The notes below the pieces were generated by a model. It was not told the origin of the DNA and did no database searches. It saw nothing but the letters and a program-made list of their open reading frames with translations. A program made the translations under genes and the position numbers. From the NCBI GenBank assembly GCA_964036195.1, contig OZ038455.1, forward strand, positions 12,851,855-12,915,854: a DNA stretch of 64,000 nucleotides. The letters run 5' to 3'. Below are positions 1 through 13,334 of the stretch, one piece after another. Source of the stretch: Sphaerolaimus hirsutus (lineage: Eukaryota; Nematoda; Chromadorea; Monhysterida; Sphaerolaimidae). Each line of letters opens with the position of its first letter. Within the stretch, counting starts at the first letter, position 1.

Positions 1-3
1 GCA

Positions 4-161
4 TACCGTATTTCCTCGAAATAACCCCGCTCGAAGTACAGTGCTCAAAATAGCCACTATGAATTAATAACCCCCTCGAAATACCCCCGCGTTTACCCCC
101 CTCAAAATTTTCAGTATGAAAAAATAACCCCTCGGGGCTGTTCTAAGAAATACGGTATTTA
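4..161. repeat. MITE, TACCGTATTTCCTCGAAAT family
   Basis: Inverted ends TACCGTATTTCCTCGAAATA and GAAATACGGTA enclose C- or G-run blocks (CCCCTCGAAATACCCCC). The same ends recur at 22207, 23614, 24630, 35159, 35983 and 62359, with partial copies at 14403, 29726 and 31310. Confidence 0.7.
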
Positions 162-260
162 CCTATTTATCTAGATTTACACATCAAAATCCACCAATAT
201 AACCACGCACCACCGCCAATATCCCGAACCCTCAATCAACCCCCCCCCCACCCCCCACAG

Positions 261-457
261 TCTATCAGATCTAGCAGTGGGCGGTCGGTGCAAGTGCAAT
301 GGGCACGCTGCCAACTGCGGTTTGGACTCGACCACGGGCAGGTACGCGTGCCAGTGCAAGCACAACACGGTCGGCGCGGATTGTCAGAGGTGCAAGGAGT
401 TCTATTTGGATCGACCTTGGCGTAGAGCCACTGCGGATAGGGCTAATGAGTGTGTCC
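261..457 (+). CDS. Netrin exon: end of laminin N domain and LE1
   Basis: The acceptor is the pyrimidine-rich CCCCCCACAG ending at 260. The first residues read [12 protein letters not shown], the usual junction between the laminin N-terminal domain and the first laminin-EGF repeat. It continues through the eight-cysteine LE1 to ANECV and ends phase 1 at a GTGAGT donor. A second AG at 276-277 would also be in range but would remove the conserved SDLAV residues. Confidence 0.93.
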
Positions 458-3400
458 GTGAGTTTGGAGGGTTTTTTGATCGGTTTTTGTGGGTGGGTGA
501 TTTAATGTGTGTGATTTATTTAGGTGATGGCGTACATGATGCCAATTCCGAAAGTGTAGAAGTACAAGGTAAAAAGCGAAGTAAAATGAGAAGTAAGAGG
601 TGTAGTGATAAGTAAAATGAGAAGTGAGAAGTGAAATGAGAGGTAAAAAGTTAAAAGCGAAGTAAACTTTTTACATATCATTTCACTTCTCACTTCACAT
701 TTTACTTAACACTTACATTTTACTAGAATATTTTTTACTTCTCCACCTTCGGAATTGACCCCTGGTTTTCCGATGTTACCAAACCCCAGGGTGCATATTA
801 GTGTCCCATTTTTTAGTCACTTCCAATCAACGATCAATCATCACCACCTACTGTATTTTGTGGCACTTTCGTTTTTTTTGAAGTGCTCCGATCAGATTTT
901 GTGCAGATGGCGTAAAAAATTGCGCATGCATAATCGTTTTTATTGCCTCTTCAGTTGATAATTGTTGATGCACCGTTTGCCCTTCTTTGGTTATGATGCG
1001 ATCAGAGATTTTTTTCGCGCCGCGGGGGGTTTTACGATATTGAAATCAGTGGCTCAATTGAGTCGTTTGCACCTGTCCTGTTGTAGGTAAGAACACTTGT
1101 CATTGTCAAGTGCTCAATGTGCGAGGAATATTTATCGTCACTTGACACGTCTGAAAGTGCCAAAATCCACTTTCGATATCGTCAAAATCCAGATTTCGCA
1201 TCCGAACGAACCATTTTCGCACATTTTGCGATTTTATTGCCACCTTTGCGCTTGTTAATTTATTCTGGCTGTTTAAATTCAACAATGCGTGACGCCACTC
1301 AAATGGGTCATCGTTGGTTGAGCGCGGTTTCCGAGTTTATGACCCGGATGTTCCCTGAATATTCCAAGGTGATCTCAGCGAAATTGTTTTCAAAATATAA
1401 TGTGTTCAACCATTTTCATGACTGGTCATATTTGCAGTGACAACTGTGATGTTTCCGTGCGACAATAATCCCCGCGCACTCACATATTTATGCAAACAAA
1501 TATGTAATTCAAGCATTTATTCCCACGCTATTTTCATTCCCCAAAAAAATCATTTTTCAAAATTACCATTTTGACTACTCCCGACCGGAAGTAACCATTT
1601 TATCACGATCGCCATCGAACTGAGAAATCAAAACATCGCCGCAACTACAAACGGTATTCCATTATCACATCAATTGATTGGTGTGCGTCGATGCGATGGA
1701 GCATCGATAATCGAATGATGTATCGATGTCGAAATCGATGTGGCCGCGCGCATCTTTTTTGATTGTGCGAACGGCCTTGTGCCGGCCATTTGCAACCATT
1801 TTTGATGGAGACACTCGTGGCCGCAAAAGTTGAAACTTGGAGTTGGCTTGAATGTCTGTGCAAGTTTAAATGCAGTCGCCTGCTTGAAAAAACACCCGGG
1901 TGGCACTCACAGACCCTGTAAAATACCCTCAAAATATGAAATGTCTTGCAAAGTGTCAGAAGTGATGTAAAATGCCCTAGAAAATGGCATGCTAAGTGAA
2001 AAAGTAACGTAAAATGCCAGGTAAAATGGCAAACAAAGTGTCGCAAAAGCAGCTGTAATTTAGGCAATGAATGTACACATTTGATAACTTAAATACGGTC
2101 GCTTGCTCGATTTTCCGTCGATGCACGAATCGCGGCAGTTGATTCGATAATCACTACCCTTTTTGCATTTATTCACGACGCCGGTCGGCAATGGACCGTT
2201 CATTTGGCTTGGTTACGGTAGCATTCAAAGTGAAAGCGCTTTTATCATCGCACTTTTGTCGAGTGAAAATTTCGCTAAACATTTTCTCAATATCAATTTC
2301 GCGTGGCTCTCCAGCACGGAAACAATGAGCGAAAATGACAAAATGTGCAAAATGAATAATGCGCGTTGTGGTGAAAGGGAATGGCCGAAATCATTCACGG
2401 GATGGGGAATCAAAAATAGACGCATCTCATAAATCACCCTATTTGGATTCTGGTGGCGTTTTTGCATTATTTATATCCCCAACCGAAGACATTCTACCGT
2501 TGAGACGTGCGGCACATTGCAGACAGATGGGGGGTTGATGGTATAATAAGCGATATCCTTTTATGTTTACTGATTATGCTGTAAAGTAAAATACACTGGG
2601 CTGGTGGTGAATAATGATGCTCATGCATAATCACACTGCATTCATTCACCATTTGCATGTGCTCGATTCAGAATTCAGATCATTGTTTACTGGCATTTTT
2701 GTCCGTTTTGTGCTGGCTGAATTCCTCCATTGAAATTATTATCACAGAGTGAGCCACCCTGTAGCGAGCTTTGTTTTCTGGCATTGACCAGCTAAATTGG
2801 TGCGGTAATTACCTGCTTGTGGACTTTCCATTTCATTTTCACACCTGCCATCACAAAGGCGCCATTATTTCGAGCGCGGATGAAGCTTGTTTACTAGCTT
2901 TCCACAGCGCTAAAATAAAATAAACGCTAAATATTGCACTCATAGTGGATGGGGGAAAATAGTACTTTAAAATGGTACAATTTGATGAAATATTTAAGCC
3001 CGTTTCCAAGGAAATCTTTAACTGTACCATTTCTGTGAATCACTAAATATTTAGTAAAAGTTTGCGCTGGTGAAATTCATTGAATTTTCATGAGGGAAAG
3101 CTTTAAATAAGGGTGGGGCCGTCGCTAATTGAAGACACATGCAATGTAAAACGCAATACAATCAGTGTGCTGATTTGTAGCGAAATTTCTGCCTTGCATG
3201 AATTTCCTATAGCTCAATCATTTATCAATCATTCATCAATCTATTTAGCTTAGAGGTGTGAGAATGGTTGTCACCCGTGCATATATCATGGCTGCGTATA
3301 ATGCAATGGGCTATTAAGCGTGTCAGCATGTTAATCCGTCCGTGTGAACGTGCCGCCACTCTGATTTTAGCCGAGCTCATTTGAGCTCATTTACTACCGC

Positions 3401-6400
3401 ACTAGTGTTCGGAAAGGCCGCACTGTAGGGACCGTTTTCAAACGACAATTACCCACTGGCGTTTACGCCATTTCCATGGCGCATGACTTAAATATGACGC
3501 CCATGAATTCATGCGATATCATGCGCTAATTCCCGCATAAGCTACCCAGATCCATGTGACACACTGGGACGTAAACTGTTTTGTTCCGGGATTTTGTTAT
3601 TGCATAGTGCGCGGGAATTTCACGTCGGATTTCGGAACAGCATGTGGCCTTAGCAAGGTGATGCGTTTTGAAATGCGGATCGCAAAATTGACATTTCTTT
3701 AATCCGACTGACACCATTTGTCACTTTTGGATGCGCGCCCCGTGTGCATGTCAGCGAGAATCGGTTTTGGATTGGGACGATTAATTGTGATTGGGTTTAT
3801 GGAACTGTTTTGATGATCTCTCGGCAGTCGTGATTCAGTGGGTGGCGAAATGTTGTTGTGCAATTTGACACGGAAATAAATACGGGGGTTGTGTGAATGT
3901 AAAAATGTATGTCAGAAATGGCAATTTTAGGATAGTACGGAATTTGAAAAAACTTTAAAATAGTTCGGTTTCGGCGGAGGTCGACAGTGGCTCGTTTTTT
4001 TGTGCAAATTTTTGTTGTGAAATCAACATTTTCAAGCCATTTTCCTTCATCTGGCTAAATCATTTGAGAATTTCCAAGGTACCATTGCCAATATATTGCA
4101 ATTACTGGCGTATTGCAAGTCAAATACCGCGGTATTGAATCCGCAATTTTCATTTTCGTTTTTCCAATATCAAAATGGTGCGAAGTGCCTCAAAATTGGA
4201 AACGGCGCGAAAATGGCAATAAAACTGTTCCTTTTGACTCCCGCGCCCGTTTCAAGGTTGTAAAACGCGTGTGCCTCATGTAAATGGAATGAAATTTTTG
4301 TTTTTATTTTGTGTTGTATTGATTTATGCCCGGGGGCGGAGTAGGAAACAATATTGCATGTTTCTTTTGTCAATTTTTGTCTGGAGTATCGGGAATATCC
4401 CATGAATATCGATCATCGTTTGAACTGAGACGATAATGTAACATGGGATACGTAAAAACGAACGCTGTAGAACTGTGCCAAATTTCTAATTGAATTCTAC
4501 CTAAATGCCATACTTTGGCCAAAACAGTAACTCAACAGAGGTGAAAAACCCTCATATACATCGGCAATTATACCACTGAAGAAATAAGTTTTGTATAATC
4601 TGAAATCTAAAAAAAAACCTTCCCCACCCCCCACACAGCGTGCAACTGCAACCTGCACGCGCGCCACTGCCGCTTCAACATGGAACTGTACAAATTGTCG
4701 GGCTACAAGTCGGGCGGCGTGTGTCTGGGCTGCAGGCACAACACTGCTGGGAGGAACTGCCACTATTGCAGGGATGGCTATTTCAGGGACGCTAGCAAGC
4801 CCATCACGCACAGGTATGCGTGCAAAGGTGAGTGCTGGGGATTATTTCGGTTTTTGGTATATTTTTTTTCTCGGATATTTCCACCCCTTGAATAATCCCC
4901 ACCATGTTACGTGAGTGAAGAAATTTTTGTGACATCCTTGAATAATTCCCCCCACTGATGTAATAAAAGATGCGGCAAATTTTCGAGCAAATATAGTATG
5001 TAGCCGTTTAAGAAAAAATAACGACTTTTAAGTTTGGAGTTGAGTTAAGTGAATACAGTTCACGTCAAAGTTTTTTTAATAGCTCAAGGCGCGGCGACGC
5101 AAAAAGCGTTTTCTCACGCTATCTCCTGGAACCTTCTGTGGGGGTGGGCCCATAAAATTATGAATCCCATGAATGGTGTCTATTTTGCTGCCACGTTACC
5201 TACTTATAGTCAGCTTTTGGGTTTCGGTTGTGTGTTGTTGATGTGGTTGTCTGATTGGATTCAGGCTTTTGTGTCGTCATTGGGCAAGCTGGCAACGTGT
5301 TGGTCGATTCTCAATTACACTCAATCGTAACTTGAAAATTCACATCTCATTCGGTTGAAATTTATTTACATTGTTCAAGGTTCTTCTATTTCAACATAAT
5401 GGTTTAGGTGAATAGAACGAACTGTATTGTTGAAACATTTTGAGAAATTTCATAATCCCAACACGTTTTCAGCATGTCCGATTTAAATAAGGTCGTTCTG
5501 GGGTGAACTCTGCAAGTGGAGAAATAAAAAGAATGTGAGAAGTGAGAAGTAAAAAACGAAGTGAGAAGCCAGATGAGAAGTCATAAGTGAAATGAGCAAA
5601 GTTAAAATCTTACCTCCCTTTTATCGTTTTACTTGCCATTTATTTTCTCACTTCACATTTTACTTCGCTTTTAACTTTTAACTTGACATTTCACTTCTCA
5701 CTTCTCAAATTCGTTTTACTTCTCCACTTGCGGAATTGGCTGCTGATCTACAATCAATCATAACGGTGTCAATCATAACGGTTCTGAATCGAGCAGCGTA
5801 TATTTACATAATATGCAACACGTCGGGCGACCCGAAAAGTGTGTCGGGCTAATTGAATGCCTCCACGTTGCCTTTTGTATTGTGCGGCAGGTTTTCAAAA
5901 GTGCCGCCATTTTCGACATGGCTAAAAATCGGGAAAAATCCTTCAAATCACTTAAACTGGCACTGCGCAAACAAAAGATTTCGTCCAGCCAATATTTATT
6001 TATTCGGTGCTAAATATCCGTCGATTTCCATATTTTTCGTCATGGTCGACCGCAAAGGCGCCTTTCTGTTCCGCGCTTTTGAGTTTTTGAAAAGTGGAAA
6101 AAAACTGTTTGCACAGTACTGAGGAATTTTGTTTTTGAAAATCTGGTTTCAATTTGGAATTGTTGAAAAGAAAAATGTTTTATGTGAATGGTCTATTTTG
6201 TGAAGTTGTGAAAAAAGCAATCGTTTTGCAATGTTGTGATTAATGCGAATTCGCGCCCTGCAAAAATCGAATATTGCCAATAATAGAATATAGGATAAAA
6301 TGTAATGTTTTTGTATAAAAAATTCATAGAAATCGCTCAGAAGCACCACATGAGATCATTCATTCTCAAAACTGTTTTTCAAGGACATTTAAAATGTTAC

Positions 6401-9400
6401 ATTCGTACATAGGTTAACACCTTTCAAATTTGTACATTATTTTAACTAAAAAAATATACTCGAAAATTTCCTCACAAATTTTCTCGAAATGTTTCCCTGA
6501 GAAAATCTTTAGTTTAATTATCTGAATCCAAATGATGGGAAGGGAAAACACATTTAACTACAGTTGCTTGTATTTATTTCTATGCGACGTCAATTTCCCA
6601 TCTCAGCTTTAATCCGACTGTTTTGACGGAAGTTTGATAAGGGTAGGGTATTTACGTTTTCTCGATTCGATCCAATTTCAAGACAGTCTATTCGCGTGAA
6701 ATGAAGCCAAATTAGAATTGCACCAGTATGAAATGAGTGCGCGTGTTCAGCACGAGTTTACATTAGCATTTCGATATAACTAATGTGCAAGTTCTCAGTT
6801 TGTGGTCCCTGGCCACTTTGGAGACTGGTACCGGTGCGCAAATGTCATTAGGAGAATGGAATGAATTTGCATGGGCTATTGGGACTGGACTGAATTAATG
6901 GGCCAACGTTTCTTTAACGTTTACGTTTTATGATGGCAGGGTTGGCGATGATTGGACTTCTGCATGCCGATTGAAGAAAAATCAACGTTTCACACGGGGG
7001 CAGTCCCAGACCCTGTAAAATGTCAAATGTCATGCAAAGTGTCAAAAGTCATGTAAAATGCCCTGTATAATGGCAAACGTACGTTTTACACTTTTCATGA
7101 CATTTTACACTTTTCATGACATTTAACAATTTACAGGGCATTTTCCATGACTTTTAACACTTTGCATGACATTTGACATTTTACAGGGCATTTTACAGGG
7201 TCTGGGACTAGCACATGGCCAACGTTAACGCAAACTATCACTCTTCCCAGCGCGGAAAACTTTGCTCCGTTCACTTTGTTTGGGGGGCGTGGTGAGTCGG
7301 CGACAGCCGCAAATGAGATATACAAGACTTCTGGGCGACGCGCAGTGCAACGCAACTGCAACTGCAGTATACAATGCAGTGCACTGCGTTCGAACGGCTT
7401 GACTTTGTTTGCGAGCCGCCTGGCACCGCACCAATCGGGGAACGATTCCCCCCGGGGGTCGGCCATATTGCATTCCGCCGTCCGGAGATGATAGCTCGGA
7501 GACAAAATGCTTCGGGGGGGGGCACGTGTGGAACTATCAGTGTTTGTAGGATGGGGGTTGCTTTCAACGGTGGGGGGTAAATACTCGGTGCTTTCGGGTA
7601 GAGATTTATTTTAGGTGCGTTCGAATGAATTCTCGTGATTGCTTCCTATGGAATAGATCACTTAATTGGTCGCCATTCCAGTCAACTGGGCTATGATATC
7701 TACAAATAAGTAGCCATGATGAGCCATTTCAGTGCGGCGTTGCATGGCACTGCGTACGCGCGCCGGGCTCATTTCTCATGGGCGCAGTTTAGTGGCGGTC
7801 GTTTGCGGGTTGACTGTTCGGAATGGCCCCATTTGTGCCTTCACACCCAGTTGACCACAGTTTTGGAATGTGTGCGTGTGTAGTACGACTATATGTTTGT
7901 CCATTGGACAATAATATCGTTTTGCACTGACGCACTGAGGGGTGGAATTTCTTTGAATTTTGTTGTGGATGATGGCAGCTGTTCGTAGATTACTGATATG
8001 ACATCTGATCATCAAATCATAAAAGACAAAGTTCAATTGTGCCCACCTTTCGTACATATAGAGAATGTGGTGCTCTATTTTCATGGCTTAATAGCTTAGT
8101 GGATGTTCATGTGAGACGAGGGAGTTGTTTCACCCATCTGGTGTTCACTCGAGAAGTTACTAAAGGGGGTTATTCGAGGGAGACTCATTCAAAAATATAT
8201 GGTATTGCAGGATGTCACACTCACACAACATCCATTTACTACTTCCTTTCGCTTACAAAATACCGTACAAAATTGTCACTTTTGTTCCATGGATCTAATA
8301 TTTATCTACATTTGTAGATACATATTTATTGTATGTACACATGTGGTTTGTTTGCTTTGGCAGTTTGCAGTTATATACTGACTGTATAAAATCAGAAAGT
8401 TGTCAATGTGGGGACATTTCCGGTAATCGAGTTGTCCGCAGTAAGATTTTCTGACCAGAATAGAAATATTGATGATAATAGGCATTTTGTGAAGCATTTA
8501 TTGTGTACAGAGTTAAGTAAAGGTGTGCATTGCACTTGAAATCCCATGGCAAATGTCATTACAAAAATAAATGATTTCTTTTCATCGGCTGATAAATACC
8601 CAATCAAAATAAACGTCCAGTATTAAAATGTGTGTCAAGAAACGTCGTGTGTCAGAAATTCCACGAGTTCAAATCCTGGGAATTTTCATTGTGAATTTTG
8701 CAAAAAAATTAGACATGCAAAAAGCAAACTCAAACAAAAAAGGCAATACAAACACTTGAAGCGACTCAATCGCATTACACAATGTCCACACACACCCTAG
8801 TTTACCATTATGAAATGCTCGACCATTTTGGTAAACTGTTTGCACAAAACAGTACAAAACACTGTACACAGTTGTACAGTGTTTCGTACTGCTTTGTGAA
8901 ACATTTCACCAAAGTGGTTGAGCTTTTCATAATGGTAAACTAGTGTGTGTTTGGGCCCAAAATAACGAAAAATCGTGAGCTACCCATTCCAAACTACCCC
9001 CCCCCCTCAGCGTGCCAGTGCCACCCTCTGGGCTCGATCACGACGCGGCACTGCAACGGCACCACGGGCCAGTGCATCTGCAAGCCGGGCGTGGCCGGCA
9101 GGGCGTGCGACCGCTGCGCCTCCGGCTACATGCAGAGCACCAGCCCCGTCGAGCCCTGCGTCCGTGAGTTGCGCTTGACTTTCGTGTGGGTGGTTGTTTT
9201 TTTGTAGAGGTTATGCTATCGGCGTACCTGGGGGCAGTCCAGGACCTTGAGAAGTGTAAAGTAACATGTAAAATTTTTTGCAAAGTGTCAATTGTCATGA
9301 CAAATGTAAAGTAAAGCGTTGAATGACATTGAAAGTTCAGTGATAAAGTCTTTACTTTTTGTTTTGATTGACACTTTACATGGCGTTTGACACGTTACTT

Positions 9401-11338
9401 TACACGTTACAGGGTCGGGACTGCCCCCAGGACTGTTCACTCAAGCAAAAAAGCACAACAAAGGGTCACTCGGTTATTTATATGCTGTGGGTTTGTGGTG
9501 ACTTGTTGTGCACCTTTCCGTGTATAACACGCAACGAAAAGTGTTTTTTCGCCATTTTTGAAAATATGGACCCTATATAAGTCTGGAAATGATTCGAGTA
9601 GCTTAATTTACCTGGTGCACGAGCCAATCACACTGCCCTTTTTATATCATGTAAAGAAAACTACCAATGCCCTTTAAAAAGTTTCATCATTTTCACTCAG
9701 CCGTGGCGTCAGCGAGCGCTGCGAGCTACAGGCCCCCATACAGCGCCGTACAGGACAACCACAAATCAAACTACAACAGCAATCCAGTGGCGAATATAGC
9801 ATCTGGTTCGTTCATATTTGTCCATTTTGGCTCGTTTCCAAATAGCGCGTTCGTTTTATTGAATGGCGACGTCAAGTTATTGGGTGACGAAATGCATGTA
9901 TTTTATTTACCTGTTGCTGTATTGTTCGCGTAACTGGTCATAGAAATACTGAGCAAACAAATAATGTGCGCGGCGACGGGGACAGGATTTTTCACGCCCG
10001 TTTTTATGCGTGCACGCGTTTTCTAGCGAAAATGTTGACCACTTGAAATTTTCTCAGTTTTGAAAAACCACTTGGATCAAGACTCAGTCTGCAACTAATG
10101 ATTCTTACAAAATTGTGGTGAGAATAGCGTATTAAATATAGGTATCAATGTATCGGATGGATGAACACAACACATGTCAATGTTCATTGCTATACTCGGC
10201 GGACCGCAAAGTATGCACAGAATCCTACCATAATTTAATGAATAAAAATATTGTGATAAATTTCGAAATTAATCATTCCATAGTAAAAACGAAACATCAT
10301 GATGAAAAAAACAGTATAATTTTTGGTTCATTATTCAGATGGGTTATGGTAGGTTTCAATACTAGGTAAGTGTGATGTCCGCCGAGTATACCCACACATA
10401 AAAGTTAATGTTATCCACCTTTGTAGATTCGTGCGGCCGGTGCCGCGCCACACCGAAGCGAGTCAACACGAAAAAGTTCTGTCGACGTGAATTTGGTTAG
10501 AAATCTGCCAATTTTCATAAAAGACTTGGCAAATTGTCAATCAAATCAAAACTTTGCCATATTTTTTCAGCCATCCAAGGGCAGATAATCGGCAGGGAAT
10601 TTCCACCTGACGGTCGCTATGTGAAATATCGACTTGCGGTGACCACAATTTTCAAACGAGAAGTGGGCGTTAAGCATTTGCCAAGGGGTGAAACTTACCT
10701 GTGGCAGCTGCGTAAAGATTTTGTCTGCAAGTGTCCCAAAATTGTGCTGGGTAAATACTATTTGATAATGGGTGAGTTTTGGGTCAGTTGATTTTGATTG
10801 GTGTTGTGAAAGTGTGATTAAATGTTGGTGAATATGTGTGTAGCATCACAGCAGTGCAAATTACACCTACTCAACATGGTCAAACAATTTTCATTCACTG
10901 TTAACTTCACCATCTTAAAATTCAGTAAAAATGCAAAACCATTGTTACCCAGTCAACATAAATACAATACTACAATGATATTTGAACACTCACACACAAG
11001 TGAACTCAAATTTTGAACTCCCAGGTGAAGGCTCAGCAGATACAACAGACCCAGTGCACCCTGGCATTGTCCTAAATCCAAATGCCATCATGCTGGATTG
11101 GACAAATGCATGGTACAACAGGCTGCGAAAATTTGTCCGCCGCCAGCGCAAGGGCAAGTGTCCCAGTGAAATTGCGCAGAGAGTTAGGCAGAGGGAAAAT
11201 CAGGGTGAACCAGGAGACTTGCAAAATGACCCATGGCAGCCGGGGATTGCAAACAAGAGGCATCAAGGGGCTGGTGGGGTTGTCAAGAAAGTTATAGGTG
11301 ATGTGCATGCCAGAGTTGATCCACATGGAATCTTCTAA
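261..11338 (+). CDS. Netrin, 3' part of gene (7 exons)
   Basis: Netrins are secreted laminin-related guidance cues that bind DCC/UNC-40 and UNC-5 receptors. Exons read at 261-457, 4639-4827, 9011-9163, 9701-9805, 10427-10495, 10571-10771 and 11025-11338 (TAA). All internal introns are phase 1 with GT-AG ends, so the reading frame joins without adjustment. The order is end of laminin N-terminal domain, three laminin-EGF repeats with the netrin spacing of cysteines, a variable linker, then the basic C-terminal NTR domain. The LE1 start ([10 protein letters not shown]) and LE2 ([20 protein letters not shown]) are strongly netrin-like. The large N-terminal laminin VI domain and signal peptide are missing because the gene enters from the left edge. 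The introns (up to 4.2 kb) hold several MITEs. Netrin family assignment is secure; the paralog class is not. Confidence 0.95.
541..762. repeat. Hairpin MITE, AATTCCG/GAAGTGAGAAG family
   Basis: The left half is rich in AAGTGAGAAGTAAAATGAGA and the right half is its inverted counterpart, with ends CAATTCCGAAAGTG and CTTCGGAATTG. Another copy lies at 5500-5740 and an end fragment at about 20178-20222. Confidence 0.75.
1898..2045. repeat. Decayed MITE, GGCAGTCCCAGACCCTG family
   Basis: The left end GGCACTCACAGACCCTGTAA is clear, followed by the family's GTCATGCAAAGTGTC-type internal motifs; the right arm is degraded. Confidence 0.6.
4639..4827 (+). CDS. Netrin exon: LE2
   Basis: Second laminin-EGF repeat, 189 nt, phase 1 at both ends. 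It contains [29 protein letters not shown] and ITHRYACK, nearly invariant positions in netrins. Donor is GTGAGT. Confidence 0.95.
5500..5740. repeat. Hairpin MITE, same family as 541-762
   Basis: Arms GAGAAGTGAGAAGTAAAA and TTTTACTTCTCACTTC are inverted copies, with outer ends AAGTGGAGAAATAAAA and TTTTACTTCTCCACTTGCGG. Confidence 0.75.
6995..7212. repeat. MITE, GGCAGTCCCAGACCCTG family, well preserved
   Basis: The left end GGGGGCAGTCCCAGACCCTG and right end ACAGGGTCTGGGACTAGC are inverted. The interior alternates CATGCAAAGTGTCAAA motifs and their complements, so the element is almost one hairpin. Eight copies occur in the first 33 kb. See 22885-23066 for the copy that behaves as an intron. 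Confidence 0.85.
8787..8951. repeat. Palindromic MITE with CACACTAGTTTACC ends
   Basis: Near-perfect hairpin: CACACACCCTAGTTTACCAT at the left and ATGGTAAACTAGTGTGTG at the right, centre near 8868. The CACACTAGTT(G/T)AC end motif is shared by several other inverted-repeat elements in the window. Confidence 0.8.
9011..9163 (+). CDS. Netrin exon: LE3
   Basis: Third laminin-EGF repeat ([36 protein letters not shown]), 153 nt, phase 1 at both ends, GTGAGT donor. GC content is visibly higher than in the flanking introns. Confidence 0.95.
9228..9430. repeat. MITE, GGCAGTCCCAGACCCTG family, in netrin intron
   Basis: Ends CTGGGGGCAGTCC and GGACTGCCCCCAG-type sequence are inverted. It lies 64 bp downstream of the LE3 exon and is wholly intronic. 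Confidence 0.8.
9701..9805 (+). CDS. Netrin exon: linker between LE3 and NTR
   Basis: Short exon (105 nt, phase 1 at both ends) with a CACTCAG acceptor and GTTCGT donor. It encodes a low-complexity Ala/Ser then Tyr/Asn/Pro-rich linker. This segment varies among netrins, so support comes from phase and position rather than homology. Confidence 0.75.
10427..10495 (+). CDS. Netrin exon: start of NTR domain
   Basis: Encodes [19 protein letters not shown], the first cysteine motif of the netrin C-terminal NTR domain. 69 nt, phase 1 at both ends, TTTGTAG acceptor, GTTAGA donor. Confidence 0.93.
10571..10771 (+). CDS. Netrin exon: core of NTR domain
   Basis: Encodes the NTR beta-barrel core, including IFKREV, RGETYLW, CKCPKI and GKYYLIMG. 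201 nt, phase 1 at both ends, TTTTTTCAG acceptor and GTGAGT donor. Confidence 0.95.
11025..11338 (+). CDS. Netrin terminal exon
   Basis: Last coding exon, ending in TAA. It carries the NTR end ([11 protein letters not shown], the basic [12 protein letters not shown]) and then a basic, Gly/Gln-rich tail of about 55 residues, longer than in typical netrins. The basic C-terminus fits heparan-sulfate binding known for the family. Confidence 0.92.
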
Positions 11339-11395
11339 TAAGTGGTTAATTTTTTTTGTAACTGTGGGTGTGGGGACAGTCCAAATCATTCTGCA

Positions 11396-11401
11396 AATAA
11401 A
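11396..11401 (+). terminator. Netrin polyadenylation signal
   Basis: AATAAA 58 nt after the netrin stop codon, in an AT-rich 3' flank. It is the first canonical signal downstream of the stop. Confidence 0.6.
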
Positions 11402-13334
11402 ATTTCACATTACATTAATGAAACAAACATTTATGCATCTATCGCCCCACAGCTGCAAGTTTATTTCAGCTCAATCCTGCACCTTGCCAAGTGCCCTGTG
11501 CCAATTTTAATGAATCTATGAAAGATTTTCAAATTTTTATTATACTGTTTCATTTTATTGTCCTTGACTGGTTGAAAAATTGTGTAGTAGAATTTTGACA
11601 GTTTTTAGTAGGTTTTTCATAATTTATGGCACTTGACAAAGTTGAGGATTGATACATGTGACTCTGTGTATGCCATAAAAATACACTAGATATATTCCTG
11701 CCATGCTATTCTATCAGCAATTTAATCATTGGGACTTAGGTTTCAGTTTCTATACATCTGTCAAGTATGTCTGGGCTGAAGTTCAAATAATATACTCCAG
11801 TGACTGACACAATGCACATACAATTATTTATGTCTCCTATTGGCAGCATGCCAACAATAAGTAAGATACACAATGTACATGTAAAGTAATAAGAAATTTC
11901 ATGGGTTTTTAAACTATAAATGTGAGATGTTTAACAACAATATCTTTTCTGTTATTTTACAATATTTCCATGCATTAGTTATTATTGGCATGCTTACAGC
12001 ATGAGAATGCATAGTGTTTAGTCATTGGAATATTTTTAAAACACAATAAAACAGCACTTTTCATTAGATTATTGGTGCATAATGCACTCATTATATATTG
12101 CCAACACATTGTGATTATTTTTTTCCATACATAATGCATAACATCTTACATAAGTAACTAGTGATGATCCTATTCATTCTTGAATTTTATCAGTCAATTA
12201 CAGAGGTGTCGTTTCCAGTACTTTCACTTTAAGCAACAACTGAAAATGTATGATTTATTGGAATGATTCATTGTTTATATTTGATTTTATTTGCTTTTAT
12301 ATTTTTCTTCCTGGGAGTTGTGGTGGTAATTGCAGCTATTAATAACTTACATAAAAAACAAAGAGAACAGTAAGATAGACACTGGGGTGTACATACAATG
12401 AAATAAATTAATATAATAATATATATATATATTTATGTAGTTACAAATTAAACAATTTCATTGTTTTTATTCATGTTTTTGGTACTTTGCTTTGCAAATT
12501 TCAAGGATTTGCAGCTAATAATGATCTCTGAGTTTTATACCCTCTCTAATTATAAGGAATATGTAGTTGAGAATAATATTTATGTCATTTTCATTCACCA
12601 TGGTAATGAAAATTTTACATTGGTACTTACTGTCTTTTTCTAGTTGCTTAATGTGTATTTTTTATAAAATGAAGATTTATGATTGATTGCTTTAATTTAT
12701 GTTTTTGCAATAGTAATTCAATTTTTGTCACCAGATTTGTCACCGAACACATACAGTTTCATTGACATTTGCTGCATCTCGTGCTACATATTTATATAAA
12801 ATTTCTCCAGAGCAAGTTCTTGTGGTCATTATTTTTGAGTTCGGTTATGCCGCGAAGAGAGTGCATAAAATTAATGATTGAACACTTAGACACTTGCAGC
12901 GACTTAAAACGGCACCACAAGTTTCGCATCAACCTCCTGACAGCCGGCGTCATTTCTCATCAAACCTCGTGCCCACATGGAGTAAAGCACTTGTCTTCCT
13001 AACCAACAATAATGAAGTGGTAACAAGTGTCACCCCAACCTACAGTAGGTGTGGTCTTTCCGCTACTTTCAAACAAACACGAGTAAATGGCAATGTCAAA
13101 CAGAAATGAACAACAGCTGTCTATTTGAAGAATATTGGTGAGATGAGATACGTTATGGTCTTGTTTGGTTCCGCCGAATCCGGAGGTCAGATGAAAATAA
13201 GCTGTTATGCTATTCGCACCCCCGTGGACCAGTAAGACATTCACTCGACCCGACACGATTTGTCGGGTAGCCCAATTCATTGTATCGGGGAAAACATGCG
13301 ATGTACGACTCATAGTCCGGCTATCATTGGCGGA

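Larger units (their letters stand above)
458..4638 (+). other. Netrin intron, 4.2 kb
   Basis: Non-coding. It holds an inverted-repeat MITE at 541-762 and a decayed GGCAGTCCCAGACCC-family MITE at about 1898-2045. I see no exon, RNA gene or other recognisable element in the remainder; open frames here have no coding character. Confidence 0.8.
4828..9010 (+). other. Netrin intron, 4.2 kb
   Basis: Non-coding, with MITEs at 5500-5740, 6995-7212 and 8787-8951. Nothing else recognisable was seen. Confidence 0.8.

Noticed and set aside
1117-1440. 107-codon open frame in the first netrin intron
   Set aside because: No homology recognised, no splice context or codon bias; consistent with chance in a 4-kb intron.
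12847-13002. Short protein-like frame (MPRRECIKLMIEH..) in the intergenic region
   Set aside because: No start context, splice signals or recognised family; too short to support.
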